NCBI RefSeq assembly: GCF_947491715.1
Contig: NZ_CANLKR010000047.1
Location: forward strand, 1-34,598
Reading direction: 5' to 3'
Length of the DNA: 34,598 nucleotides
DNA from: an uncultured Shewanella sp.
GTDB taxonomy: Bacteria; Pseudomonadota; Gammaproteobacteria; Enterobacterales; Shewanellaceae
Of this stretch, positions 25,314 to 34,522 are shown one piece after another. Made by a program: the position numbers and the translations under genes. Under the pieces are notes generated by a model, which ran no database searches, was not told the origin of the DNA, and was given only the letters and a program-made list of their open reading frames with translations. Position 1 is the stretch's first letter; each line of letters begins with the position of its first letter.

Positions 25314-26343
25314 ATTCTCAGTCATTATGCCAGTCTATAATGTCGAAGACTTTGTTGCCGAGGCCATCCAATCAGTGCTCGATCAAAGTACTATCGATTT
25401 TGAACTCATCATTGTCAATGATTGCGCTACCGACAACAGCTTAAAAATATGCCAAGCCTTTAATGATCCAAGCATTATTATTGTTAACCATGAGGTAAAC
25501 AAAGGACTCGCAGCTGCTCGTAACACTGGAGTGCGCAATGCGAAAGGAGAATATTTAGCGTTTTTAGACTCGGATGATTGTTGGCATAAGGATAAATTGA
25601 CCGCCCATTTAAAGCACCTTGATAATTCACCTCAAGTTGGCATTAGTTTCGCCCGCTCAGCATTTATGGACTTTGAAGGAAATAAGCTTGATATTTATCA
25701 AATGCCTCAACTGACCAATATCGATACTGGTCTTTTGTTATGTCGAAATCCCGTTGGAAATGGCTCTGCTCCTGTCATTCGAAAATGTACATTTGATGAT
25801 ATTGCTTTTACATCTGACACTTATAGTCCTGGAGAAAAATGTTACTTCGATGAATCCTTTAGGCAATCAGAAGATATTGAATGCTGGTTAAGAATTGTCG
25901 CCACCACTCAATGGCAAATGGAAGGGCTTGCAATGCCATTGACTTATTACCGTCTCAACCGAAAAGGCTTATCATCTAATTTAATGAAACAATTCGCTTC
26001 TTGGGAAAAAATGATCGATAAGGCAAGAATATTTGCGCCAAATGTACTGCAGAAGTTCGAAAAAAAAGCACGAGCCTACCAATTACGCTATTTGGCTCGC
26101 CAAGCTATCAGAAATGACAACGGTAAAGAAGCAGTAAAATTTGTCAATAAAGCACTTTTTGAAGCACCGTCAATTCTCAAAGATGAGACAAGCAGAACGC
26201 TAGCCACCTTAGCGGCGGCTTATATGCTCTTCTGTCTTCCCCATGCTTTATACCAGCAATGTGAAAAACTGGCGCATAACATCATAGGTTATTCGCAAAA
26301 ATTAAAGATTAAACGGGACCAGCAAACCCTTAACAGGAGTTAA
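25303..26343 (+). CDS. Family 2 glycosyltransferase
   Basis: A 346-residue cytosolic GT2 (GT-A fold) transferase. The N-terminal FSVIMPVYNVEDFVAEAIQS, VNDCATDNS, NKGLAAARNTG and the DxD-type LDSDD are all present; a catalytic-loop SEDIECWLR follows. The C-terminal region (about 220-346) is helical. It adds one sugar to the lipid-linked repeat unit; donor and linkage cannot be told from the sequence. AAGGAG precedes the start and it overlaps wzx by 11 bp. Confidence 0.87.
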   Translation: MTPKFSVIMPVYNVEDFVAEAIQSVLDQSTIDFELIIVNDCATDNSLKICQAFNDPSIIIVNHEVNKGLAAARNTGVRNAKGEYLAFLDSDDCWHKDKLTAHLKHLDNSPQVGISFARSAFMDFEGNKLDIYQMPQLTNIDTGLLLCRNPVGNGSAPVIRKCTFDDIAFTSDTYSPGEKCYFDESFRQSEDIECWLRIVATTQWQMEGLAMPLTYYRLNRKGLSSNLMKQFASWEKMIDKARIFAPNVLQKFEKKARAYQLRYLARQAIRNDNGKEAVKFVNKALFEAPSILKDETSRTLATLAAAYMLFCLPHALYQQCEKLAHNIIGYSQKLKIKRDQQTLNRS

Positions 26344-26344
26344 T

Positions 26345-28318
26345 ATGAACAAGGGTCATTCAATTAACATTAGTAAACGAATGAAGATATTTATCCGTTT
26401 TATCGATATATTATTCGCTTCTTTACTATTAATACTATTCTCACCCATTTTACTGTATATGTGGTTAAAAAGACGTTGGCAATTTGGCAAAAGTATCGAG
26501 CTAATTTACATTTACGGAAAAGGTCATCACCTCATTGGATTATATCAATTTACAGGTGGCAGTTTTTGGACAAAATTACCTCAGCTTTTCAATTTACTAG
26601 AAGGAGAAATCACGTTACTCGGCATAAAAAATTATTACAGCTGTGAAGAAAAACCAAAAATAAATCATAAACCTGGCTTGATGTCTTTTGAAATCATCAA
26701 TGCAAATATAGGATTAAGCTTTGAATCAGAAAAAGAATCACTAACACTTATGCATAAAAGTATAAGGGCATATTGTCTCGCTTTGGTTCAAGCACTGTTT
26801 TCATATATGCTTTTTTCATCCATTAAGCCCCATAAAAAACAAGCAAAAAATAAACTGACATTACTAGGCATTTCTCTTAAAAATATGACAATGGTGAAAC
26901 TCATCTCGACCATTATCTCAAAAACCAGAAGTGCCCAAAAAATGGAGCAATTTATTTTTATGAACGCCGATTGCTTCAATATCAGTGTACATAACAATCA
27001 ATATAAAAATGTTCTAAAATCATGTCAGTATATTTTAGGTGATGGTATCGGCATTCGTATTGCCAGTATTTGGAAAGGCATCGCCCTTAAAGATAATCTC
27101 AATGGCAGCGACATGTTTCCCCTACTTTGTAAGCAACTAGCACAAGAAGAACTTCCTCTTTATTTGCTCGGTGGCAAGCCCGGTATCGCAGAAAAAGTGG
27201 CTAAGAATATGCAAAAGCAATATCCAAAACTCATTATTGCCGGAACACAGCATGGCTATTATCATCTCGACAAGAGTACCAATAACCACAATATTATTAA
27301 TGCGATTAATCAATCAAAAGCAAAAATATTATTAGTCGCCATGGGAGTGCCGACTCAGGAGCTATGGCTAAATAAATATCAATCACAACTCAAAGTCGGT
27401 GTTGGTATAGGGGTCGGTGGACTGTTTGATTTTTATTCAGATAATATTAAACGAGCGCCTCTGTGGTTAAGGCAAATGGGCATGGAATGGGTGTACCGCC
27501 TCATCCAGGAACCTAAAAGAATGTGGAAACGCTATATCATAGGTAACCCATTTTTTTTAATTCGCATCTGGAAAGACATTAGGCAATCACAAAAACAAAA
27601 ACCATCGCCTTCTTCGATACAACAATCAACACTCACTCGCACCAAGCAAACTTTTATCCAGCTAGAATTTAATGCCAAAAAAGCTAAGGTTCTTCGTTCC
27701 CGCCACCTCGCGAGACAAAAACTCAACAAATTAAGTAAACGCATACTGGATATTCTTATTTCTACATTAGCCATAATTATCTTATCACCATTACTACTTC
27801 TGATTGCTTTACTCATTCGTCTAGAATCTTCTGGTCCAGTATTTTACTCTCAACAAAGAGCTGGAATGGATAATCGGCCATTTACCATGTGGAAATTTCG
27901 GTCAATGTATCTTGATGCCAATGAACGGCTTAAAAACCTCACAAATGAAATGCAAGGAGGTGTGATATTCAAAATGAAATCCGATCCTCGTATAACAAAG
28001 GTCGGTAAAGCTATTCGCAAAACATCAATCGATGAATTACCCCAACTATGGAATGTACTCAAAGGCGATATGTCTCTAGTTGGACCAAGACCGGCACTGC
28101 CAACTGAAGTTGAACAATACAACTTAAATCATCGAACTCGATTAAGTGTCAAACCTGGCATTACTTGCATTTGGCAGGTAACAGGTCGATCTGATATTCC
28201 TTTTGAACAACAAGTCGAACTCGACACAGATTATATATACCAACAATCATTACTTGCTGATATCTGGCTACTAATAAAAACAATCCCTGCCGTCATTTTA
28301 ACCCGAGGGGCTTATTAG
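26345..28318 (+). CDS. Triple fusion: degenerate PGT - WecG/TagA glycosyltransferase - active-type polyprenyl glycosylphosphotransferase
   Basis: A 657-residue protein with three modules. Residues 16-120 resemble a shortened bacterial sugar transferase (membrane segment RFIDILFASLLLILFSP, then LPQLFNLLEGEITLLG and INHKPGL), but the catalytic DE before LPQL is TK. Residues about 170-410 are a WecG/TagA/CpsF (GT26) domain with GDGIGI, LLGGKPGIAEKVA, VAMGVPTQELWL and a long basic C-terminal part. After a polar linker (about 410-455), residues 465-657 form a complete polyprenyl glycosylphosphotransferase: KRILDILIS, MWKFRSM, IDELPQLWNVLKGDMSLVGP (D563, E564) and KPGITCIWQVTGR. It would start the repeat unit by moving a sugar-1-phosphate to undecaprenyl phosphate, then probably add the second sugar. 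Confidence 0.85.
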   Translation: MNKGHSINISKRMKIFIRFIDILFASLLLILFSPILLYMWLKRRWQFGKSIELIYIYGKGHHLIGLYQFTGGSFWTKLPQLFNLLEGEITLLGIKNYYSCEEKPKINHKPGLMSFEIINANIGLSFESEKESLTLMHKSIRAYCLALVQALFSYMLFSSIKPHKKQAKNKLTLLGISLKNMTMVKLISTIISKTRSAQKMEQFIFMNADCFNISVHNNQYKNVLKSCQYILGDGIGIRIASIWKGIALKDNLNGSDMFPLLCKQLAQEELPLYLLGGKPGIAEKVAKNMQKQYPKLIIAGTQHGYYHLDKSTNNHNIINAINQSKAKILLVAMGVPTQELWLNKYQSQLKVGVGIGVGGLFDFYSDNIKRAPLWLRQMGMEWVYRLIQEPKRMWKRYIIGNPFFLIRIWKDIRQSQKQKPSPSSIQQSTLTRTKQTFIQLEFNAKKAKVLRSRHLARQKLNKLSKRILDILISTLAIIILSPLLLLIALLIRLESSGPVFYSQQRAGMDNRPFTMWKFRSMYLDANERLKNLTNEMQGGVIFKMKSDPRITKVGKAIRKTSIDELPQLWNVLKGDMSLVGPRPALPTEVEQYNLNHRTRLSVKPGITCIWQVTGRSDIPFEQQVELDTDYIYQQSLLADIWLLIKTIPAVILTRGAY

Positions 28319-28332
28319 AGGAGGAGATAAAC

Positions 28333-29763
28333 ATGGACGTACTTATTTTTGCCCATAGACACGGTAATGAACTAAGCCCTTTAAATCAATATTATTGTCC
28401 CGCTATGTTACCTGTGGGCAATAAAGCCGTTATTGATTACACAATGGATGACTTATCTAATAATAATATTAAAAAGGTCAAGATCATTATCGCAGGTGAT
28501 ACTTCAGCCATTAGCAATCATTTAAAACGAGGCGAAAAATGGGGAGTTGATATAGAATATTTCTTATGCAAAGAGCAAGAAAGCATCAGTCATATTCTAA
28601 AACGCCTCACGCTAACATCAAACACACCTTTGCTGCTTATTCAGGGAGACACATTAAGAAGTCCTTGTTTGGCATCATTTTTAACCAAAGCCCAATCGAA
28701 CAAATCTAAATATATTCAAGCCAGTATGCAAGGAAAAAATGCGGGGATAGTCTTATCCCCCAACGCAAAAAGTATGGCTAATGATCTTCATCTGTTGACC
28801 AATAATGACTCTGAAACATTAATATTAAAAGCGAAGGAAAAACAAACGGTCACTATAACCTTATCGGGCAAATGCTACCCCATAAATAACTTTGGTTCAC
28901 TTGTAAAGGCAAATCTAGATTTAGCAAATTTAGCCATTTCAGGATTAAAACCGACTGGGCGAAAATATGTAACCCCTCAACAATCAGAAACCAATATTTA
29001 CCTCAATGCCAAAACCAATATCGACAATCTGAATACCCATAACAGCACTGGCATTATCGGGCAATCCAGCCAAATAGCCAGCTCAATAACATTGAAAGGC
29101 ACCAACGTCATAGGAAGTGACTGCGTTATAGACAACCATTGCCATCTTGAAAATAGTTTAATTATGCCCAATACTTATGTGGGTCAGGGACTGGATGTTA
29201 TAGACGCTATTTTATGCCACAATATATTGATATCAATAAAAAATAATGTTTGTATCCAATTGGATGACCCGGTCATTTTGAGCCATAACAGCAATCAGGA
29301 AAGCCCTCATAACACTCCTATATCAGACAGAATACTCGCGTTATTTGGTTTGATCATCACAGGTTGTCTATCACCCATTTTTATGATTTGGGCGCTTTTG
29401 GCCAGTCCGCTTGATCCAATAAAGCAATATGTTGTCTTCGATAACAATGGTAAGAAAATTAAAAGCTGGCAATGGAACTTACCCTCCCCTTTATTTTCTC
29501 AACTACCAGTACTCATCCATGTTCTGCTTGGTAAACTTGATCTTTTTGGTTATGCACCACAGACTCAAATTAAAGATTTTGAGCAGTTTAAGCTTGACAA
29601 CATACGCTATGGTTTATTTGGCCCAGTTCAATTTTTTCTTAAGCCCTCGGCACCAGAAGAGGAAAAATCCATGATTGAAGCTACCTTCAAGCATACTAAA
29701 GGAAAAAAGAAATATATTTCCTTAATATGGAATGCCATCAGAAACTCTCCTCAAATCAATTAA
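28333..29763 (+). CDS. Nucleotidyltransferase-like / hexapeptide / PGT-like membrane protein, probable pseudoenzyme
   Basis: A 476-residue protein I recognise only by domains. Residues 1-200 resemble sugar-phosphate nucleotidyltransferases (MLPVGNKAVIDY, LLIQGDTLRS), but the GGxGTR loop is replaced by AHRHGNE and the PK lysine by alanine (CPAMLPV). Residues about 240-310 look like left-handed beta-helix hexapeptide repeats (GTNVIGSDCVIDNHCHLENS). Residues 331-440 resemble a sugar transferase: DRILALFGLIITGCLSPIF, then LPVLIHVLLGKLDLFGYAP, in which the catalytic DE is absent. A strong GAGGAGG site sits 14 bp after the upstream fusion gene, so the two are expressed together. Catalysis is doubtful; a scaffold or regulator of the initiating transferase is one inference. 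Confidence 0.7.
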   Translation: MDVLIFAHRHGNELSPLNQYYCPAMLPVGNKAVIDYTMDDLSNNNIKKVKIIIAGDTSAISNHLKRGEKWGVDIEYFLCKEQESISHILKRLTLTSNTPLLLIQGDTLRSPCLASFLTKAQSNKSKYIQASMQGKNAGIVLSPNAKSMANDLHLLTNNDSETLILKAKEKQTVTITLSGKCYPINNFGSLVKANLDLANLAISGLKPTGRKYVTPQQSETNIYLNAKTNIDNLNTHNSTGIIGQSSQIASSITLKGTNVIGSDCVIDNHCHLENSLIMPNTYVGQGLDVIDAILCHNILISIKNNVCIQLDDPVILSHNSNQESPHNTPISDRILALFGLIITGCLSPIFMIWALLASPLDPIKQYVVFDNNGKKIKSWQWNLPSPLFSQLPVLIHVLLGKLDLFGYAPQTQIKDFEQFKLDNIRYGLFGPVQFFLKPSAPEEEKSMIEATFKHTKGKKKYISLIWNAIRNSPQIN

Positions 29764-29818
29764 AAATCCCATTAGTTTACTCTAACCACAAGCTTAATGA
29801 TTAAAGGAGTCTAAGGTT

Positions 29819-31054
29819 ATGAACATAGCACTTTTCAAAGGAATACTGATAAAAATTTTATACACATTGTCCAAGTTTTCACCTCGGAATCACAATAAAG
29901 CGGTATTTGGCAGCTATAAAAATCGCTTTACTGATAATGCCAAGTACCTTTATCTTCACTGGCAACAAACTAGATTTATCAGGAATATCTGGATCAGTGG
30001 CGATAAAGCTCTCATCAACACACTCAATAAACAAGGCATGGAAGCATATCACCGCCGTTCAATAAAAGGGATTTATCATGCGCTAACAGCCAAATACTTT
30101 TTTTATAACAGCTATATCGGTGACGTTAATCAATATTTCGCCAACGGTGCCATTAAAGTCAATCTCTGGCATGGTTCTCCTTTAAAACGTATCGAATTTG
30201 ATATTGTTAAAGGCCCCCTTTCTAAGGTTTATCACCCCAAAAAACAATCATACAACCTACTACATCATCAAGAATATACGCCACCTGACATTATTCTTAG
30301 CCCAAGCAAATTAACCGATAAAATTTTTTGTAGTGCATTTAAATTATCCACAGAAGCCCTACTGCGCTCCACCAGCCCCAGAATTGACTTTCATCACCGT
30401 TATCCACAACAACAAAAAACAAAACAAGATATTTTTAACCATATGAATATAAAGGAAACACCAGAAAGTCATTTACTGCTATACACACCTTCATGGCGAG
30501 ATAAATACCAAGATAAAAACCCCTATAAAACAGCATTTGACTGGGAAACATTATCGAATAAATTAGTAAAATCTAACTCCTTACTTTTGATAAGGTTACA
30601 CCCTAATGAAATTCATTTAGCCAAAGAACTTGAACAGTACAATAATGTCCTTGATATTTCCCATTGGGAAGATGTTTACTCAATATTGGGAAGCGTTGAT
30701 TTATTAATCACAGATTACTCATCTTTATTTATTGATGCACTACAATATAATGTTCCTGTCATTTTCTATCGTTTTGACAAGGAATGGTATGAAAGTCAAT
30801 GCCGTGAAAACTACGACTTTGTAGAAAAAATATCTGGCATTGGCCCAGAATATACTCAATTTGATGAATTGCTTGTTGCCTTAAACCTCGAAGAAAAAGA
30901 AAAAATCAAAAGTGATCAGCATCTTCCCCCCTACTCGGTTTGTCACCCTTTTCATTCCGCTTATGAGGATGCCAAACAACATTTTTGGGAACCCAGTCAC
31001 AAAGACGCTTTTGAGCACATTGAAACATACGTCAATCAATCACAATCAAGGTAA
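29819..31054 (+). CDS. CDP-glycerol glycerophosphotransferase-family protein (TagB/TagF-like)
   Basis: A 411-residue GT-B-type enzyme of the Glyphos_transf family. The motifs NLWHGSPLKRI, YTPSWRD, RLHPNE, LITDYSSLFIDAL and PVIFYRFDKEWY are all in place, matching wall-teichoic-acid polymerases and primases. It should transfer glycerol-phosphate (or a related alditol phosphate) from a CDP-activated donor to the glycan; the TagD-like enzyme at 15256 could provide the donor. AAGGAG precedes the start. It is the last gene of the locus, and its 3' end overlaps the convergent DHH gene by 9 bp. Confidence 0.88.
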   Translation: MNIALFKGILIKILYTLSKFSPRNHNKAVFGSYKNRFTDNAKYLYLHWQQTRFIRNIWISGDKALINTLNKQGMEAYHRRSIKGIYHALTAKYFFYNSYIGDVNQYFANGAIKVNLWHGSPLKRIEFDIVKGPLSKVYHPKKQSYNLLHHQEYTPPDIILSPSKLTDKIFCSAFKLSTEALLRSTSPRIDFHHRYPQQQKTKQDIFNHMNIKETPESHLLLYTPSWRDKYQDKNPYKTAFDWETLSNKLVKSNSLLLIRLHPNEIHLAKELEQYNNVLDISHWEDVYSILGSVDLLITDYSSLFIDALQYNVPVIFYRFDKEWYESQCRENYDFVEKISGIGPEYTQFDELLVALNLEEKEKIKSDQHLPPYSVCHPFHSAYEDAKQHFWEPSHKDAFEHIETYVNQSQSR

Positions 31055-32023
31055 TGTGTAATATTCTTCAGTGAGTTGAATTAAGCGGGTGAGCTCATTG
31101 ACTGCCAGCACATTAATCCCTGCCGCCGCTTCTCGCCCGCCACCCGTAGCAAACTGACTACATATCCTTGCCGCACCTTGTTTATTATTCAGCGGAGCAC
31201 GCAAAGAGACCATGACCTCTTGCGCCGATTGCGCCGATTGCGTGGTTAAGACTAAATGCGCCTTATTTGGGGCGCTATTGGCTAAATGATTACCCAATAC
31301 ACCACTAATACGACTCGACCAAGGCCTATCAGGCAAACGATAAACACTCACAATATCGCTGCTATAATCGGGAGCAATGGCTAGCGCATTGGCAAAATCC
31401 TCATCGAACGCGGCTTTTAATTGATAATAAATCGAGCTTGTATCTTCAAATAATGAAAACGGATCGGGAAACGCTAATAATGCTTCAAATAACGCCTTAG
31501 GGTGAAAATGTAATTCCTCAACACGGCTTCCATAACCATTATAATTAATTAAAGTCCCTAGGCTCTTTAGTTGATCTGCTTGCTCATCACTGAGTCCCGC
31601 ATCTGTTGCCAACGTATCAGCCACCTTAATTAAATTATCCCCATAAGCCGCTGCAATAGCCCAAGTATGGTATTGTCCCTTAAGCACTTCATCGACAATG
31701 AGCCCAGTACAAATATTGGCATCAAGATGAATATGGGCCGTTAAATTATCATCCTTTGGAATGGCACCACTTTGATGATGATCGGCATAAAAAATGGAAA
31801 CGCCTCGCTCAAGCGCTCTTGTTAATCCCTGCTGATTTTTTTGCATCGACACATCAAGTACCGTGACCGTATCACCCGCTTGTAATTGGTCACTGAGCTG
31901 ATTAAGCAAGTCAATGTCCCGCTTAACACCTGTGATCAACTCGCTCTGTCTCGGCTCTGCCAACCTTAATTGCAGTAATGCAATAATGCCATCGGCATCA
32001 CCGTTAAAAATATCGTAATGCAT
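31046..32023 (-). CDS. DHH/DHHA1-family phosphoesterase-like protein
   Basis: A 325-residue protein with the DHH superfamily motifs NGDADGI (6-12) and ADHHQSG, and a C-terminal DHHA1-type glycine motif FATGGGREAAAGI. The family includes nanoRNases, RecJ and cyclic-dinucleotide or 3'-phosphoadenosine phosphatases. Its place 12 bp after cysC makes a PAP or nucleotide-recycling role conceivable, but that is only inference. AAAGGTG precedes the start. A short in-coding repeat gives TQSAQSAQ. It is the distal gene of permease-cysC-DHH and overlaps the end of the TagF-like gene. Confidence 0.75.
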   Translation of the reverse strand: MHYDIFNGDADGIIALLQLRLAEPRQSELITGVKRDIDLLNQLSDQLQAGDTVTVLDVSMQKNQQGLTRALERGVSIFYADHHQSGAIPKDDNLTAHIHLDANICTGLIVDEVLKGQYHTWAIAAAYGDNLIKVADTLATDAGLSDEQADQLKSLGTLINYNGYGSRVEELHFHPKALFEALLAFPDPFSLFEDTSSIYYQLKAAFDEDFANALAIAPDYSSDIVSVYRLPDRPWSSRISGVLGNHLANSAPNKAHLVLTTQSAQSAQEVMVSLRAPLNNKQGAARICSQFATGGGREAAAGINVLAVNELTRLIQLTEEYYTLP

Positions 32024-32035
32024 GACACCTTTACC

Positions 32036-32686
32036 TTATGGCTTTATGACCTTATGGATCAGCCCTTGTTCTTGCAAATAATCCACCACTTGCTGCGCGC
32101 AAGACTCTATACTTTTGCCTGCGGTTTCAACACGTATTTCTGGGCTTTCTGGCGCCTCATAGGCCGAATCAATGCCCGTAAAATGTTTAATCTCACCGCT
32201 GCGCGCTTTTTGATATAAGCCTTTAGGATCGCGCTGCTCACACACTTCAAGAGGCGTATCGATAAACACTTCAATAAAATGAGCCTCTTGATTCAAGCGA
32301 CGCACTAAATCTCTATCAGCTTTAAAAGGCGAAATAAAGGCCGTTAATACCAATAAACCCGCATCCACAAACAGCTTTGACACTTCGCCAATACGGCGAA
32401 TATTCTCCACTCTATCGAGATCTGAAAAACCTAAATCACCATTGAGTCCATGACGCACATTATCGCCATCAAGCACATATGTATGACACGTTAGTTGATG
32501 TAGCAACCTATCCACCGCATTGGCAACAGTTGATTTTCCCGAGCCACTTAACCCCGTAAACCACAATATGGCGGCTTTATGATGTTTAATACTCGCCCGC
32601 TCGTCATGACTCACACTGGCTTGATGCCATACTACATTTGCCGATTTATCAGGATCATCAAGATTAATATAAGGTGATTTCGCCAT
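32036..32686 (-). CDS. cysC: Adenylylsulfate kinase (APS kinase)
   Basis: Phosphorylates adenosine-5'-phosphosulfate to PAPS in assimilatory sulfate activation. The 216-residue product has the P-loop GLSGSGKST, the APS-binding DGDNVRHGLNGDLGFSDLDR and the TAFISPF motif with the conserved serine. GGAAGT precedes the ATG. It lies 46 bp after the SLC13 permease and 12 bp before the DHH gene. cysD and cysN are not in the window and may lie to the right. Confidence 0.95.
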   Translation of the reverse strand: MAKSPYINLDDPDKSANVVWHQASVSHDERASIKHHKAAILWFTGLSGSGKSTVANAVDRLLHQLTCHTYVLDGDNVRHGLNGDLGFSDLDRVENIRRIGEVSKLFVDAGLLVLTAFISPFKADRDLVRRLNQEAHFIEVFIDTPLEVCEQRDPKGLYQKARSGEIKHFTGIDSAYEAPESPEIRVETAGKSIESCAQQVVDYLQEQGLIHKVIKP

Positions 32687-32732
32687 GTTACTTCCTATCC
32701 ATTATGTCTTTGCTTTATAAAAAATAAACAAC

Positions 32733-34460
32733 TCAAAAAGGGAAAAATACTGGTACTGCCAACAACACTATCGCTGCATAAGTCACACTCACCGCCGCGC
32801 CCACTTTAAAAAAGTCAGTCAGCTTGTAACGCCCCGCATTAAACACCATTAAATTAGTCTGGTAACCATAAGGACTGATAAAACTGCCACTGGCTGCAAA
32901 AGCCACTGTCATCACAAAAGGCATCACATCAACCCCTAACCCCAACGCAATACTGTAAGCAACAGGAAACATCAGCGCCGCAGCCGCATTATTGGTGACC
33001 AGCTCTGTCATTAACCAAGTCGCCACATACACCGCGATTAAGGCTAAATACACATGACTCTTATCCGCCCCCGTATTGACCCAATGACTCAATATCGATA
33101 CTAGATCAGAATTCACCAATGCATGGGATAATAAAATAGCTGTCGACACCACTAACCAAATATCGATGGGAAAACGGCGGGTAATTTCATTCACACTGAT
33201 ACAGCCTGTGAAAATTAAAATCCCCAATAACAACAACATGGACTGCATCATATCCAACAGGCCCGTGGTGGCTAATCCCACACCGGCTAAAAAACCGCCT
33301 ATGGCTAACCACGCTTTCCAACCATTGAGCCTAACTTCGGGTTCAACCCCACTGAGTACAATAAAGTTTTTACTGATGTTACGCCGACTGGGATAATCTT
33401 CACCCACAGCGAGGACTAAAAAGTCACCACTTCGAATAAGCACTTCCCCTAATTTACCCGATATTTGCTCGCCATCTCGGCGAATAGCCACCACAGCGGC
33501 ATCAAACAAAGCTCGAAACCCCGTTGATTTAAGACTACTCCCCACTAAAATACTTTCAGGGCGCACCACCACTTCGGTTAAGTTTCTATCCAATAACCCA
33601 TTTTTATGCGCAAAAGATTCAAGCCCAGTAAATTGATCTAACTGCCTGACCTTGGTGACCTCACCAGAAAAAATCAGTTTATCATTTTCTTCAATCACTT
33701 CAGTGGGCGCAACAGGACTAATCAATCTGCCATCACGCACCACCTCCACTAAAAATAAGGACTCAAGGTGACGCAAGCCATTAGCTTCAACGCTGCGACC
33801 AATCAGCTCCGATCCTGCTTTCACCTTAGCATCAATAAAATACCCTTTTGAGCCATTATTTTCCGCATTAATGTTAGGCAGCCAAGTACTGGTTATCCTG
33901 AGCACAATACCGCACCCTAAGACCAATAACGCACCCACGGCAGTAAAAGAGAAAAAATGTAAACTCTTCCCTTGCGCCTCAATATATAAACTGTTCACAA
34001 TTAAGTTAGTCGAAGTGCCGATTAACGTCAGTGTGCCCCCTAAAATAGCGGCATAGGACAAAGGCAATAGTAACTTACTGGCAAAATGATGTGGGTTATT
34101 GCGTATAGGCGATAACAGTGTCGCCACCACCGCCGTGTTATTGAGCAGTGCTGAGCATAATGCGGTGATCCCAAATAATCTCAGCCAAGTGGATTGATAG
34201 TTACTCACTATCATTTTTGAGGCGATAACACGTAATAAGCGGGTTTTTTCCAATGCAAATGAACACAAGACCAATAGCACTAAGGTCACCAATCCAGGAT
34301 TGACCATACTGGACAATAATTGCTCTCGTGACACTAAACCTAAGGCCACCAGCGACATTAACGTCACCCCAAAAACAGCGGCTGGGCGCTGCTGAAATGT
34401 CACTAATCCTAAGATAGTGCCCAAAAAAATCCCTAAGGTTAAATAAGCATCAATAGACAT
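32733..34460 (-). CDS. SLC13/DASS-family permease with two RCK_C domains
   Basis: A 575-residue inner-membrane transporter. Membrane helices fill residues 1-200 and about 380-575, with a central cytosolic region (about 210-370) containing two TrkA-C/RCK_C-like modules (VKAGSELIGRSVEANGLRHL and VRPESILVGSSLKSTGFRAL). The ion-motif helical turns GTSTNLIVNSL and SPYGYQTNLMV mark the DASS fold. Upstream of cysC, sulfate or another sulfur anion is the likely substrate. GAGG precedes the ATG at 34460, and an in-frame TGA two codons further up (34467-34469) fixes the start. Confidence 0.88.
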   Translation of the reverse strand: MSIDAYLTLGIFLGTILGLVTFQQRPAAVFGVTLMSLVALGLVSREQLLSSMVNPGLVTLVLLVLCSFALEKTRLLRVIASKMIVSNYQSTWLRLFGITALCSALLNNTAVVATLLSPIRNNPHHFASKLLLPLSYAAILGGTLTLIGTSTNLIVNSLYIEAQGKSLHFFSFTAVGALLVLGCGIVLRITSTWLPNINAENNGSKGYFIDAKVKAGSELIGRSVEANGLRHLESLFLVEVVRDGRLISPVAPTEVIEENDKLIFSGEVTKVRQLDQFTGLESFAHKNGLLDRNLTEVVVRPESILVGSSLKSTGFRALFDAAVVAIRRDGEQISGKLGEVLIRSGDFLVLAVGEDYPSRRNISKNFIVLSGVEPEVRLNGWKAWLAIGGFLAGVGLATTGLLDMMQSMLLLLGILIFTGCISVNEITRRFPIDIWLVVSTAILLSHALVNSDLVSILSHWVNTGADKSHVYLALIAVYVATWLMTELVTNNAAAALMFPVAYSIALGLGVDVMPFVMTVAFAASGSFISPYGYQTNLMVFNAGRYKLTDFFKVGAAVSVTYAAIVLLAVPVFFPF

Positions 34461-34522
34461 AAGACCTCAGATGATTAAAACGAAATAAACCATTAATCCA
34501 TTTGCTAAAAAGTCATCATTCA

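Noticed and set aside
19981..31054. Wzc-type tyrosine kinase needed for group 1 capsule
   Set aside because: The co-polymerase has no kinase domain, and no separate kinase or Wzb phosphatase gene is found in the locus.
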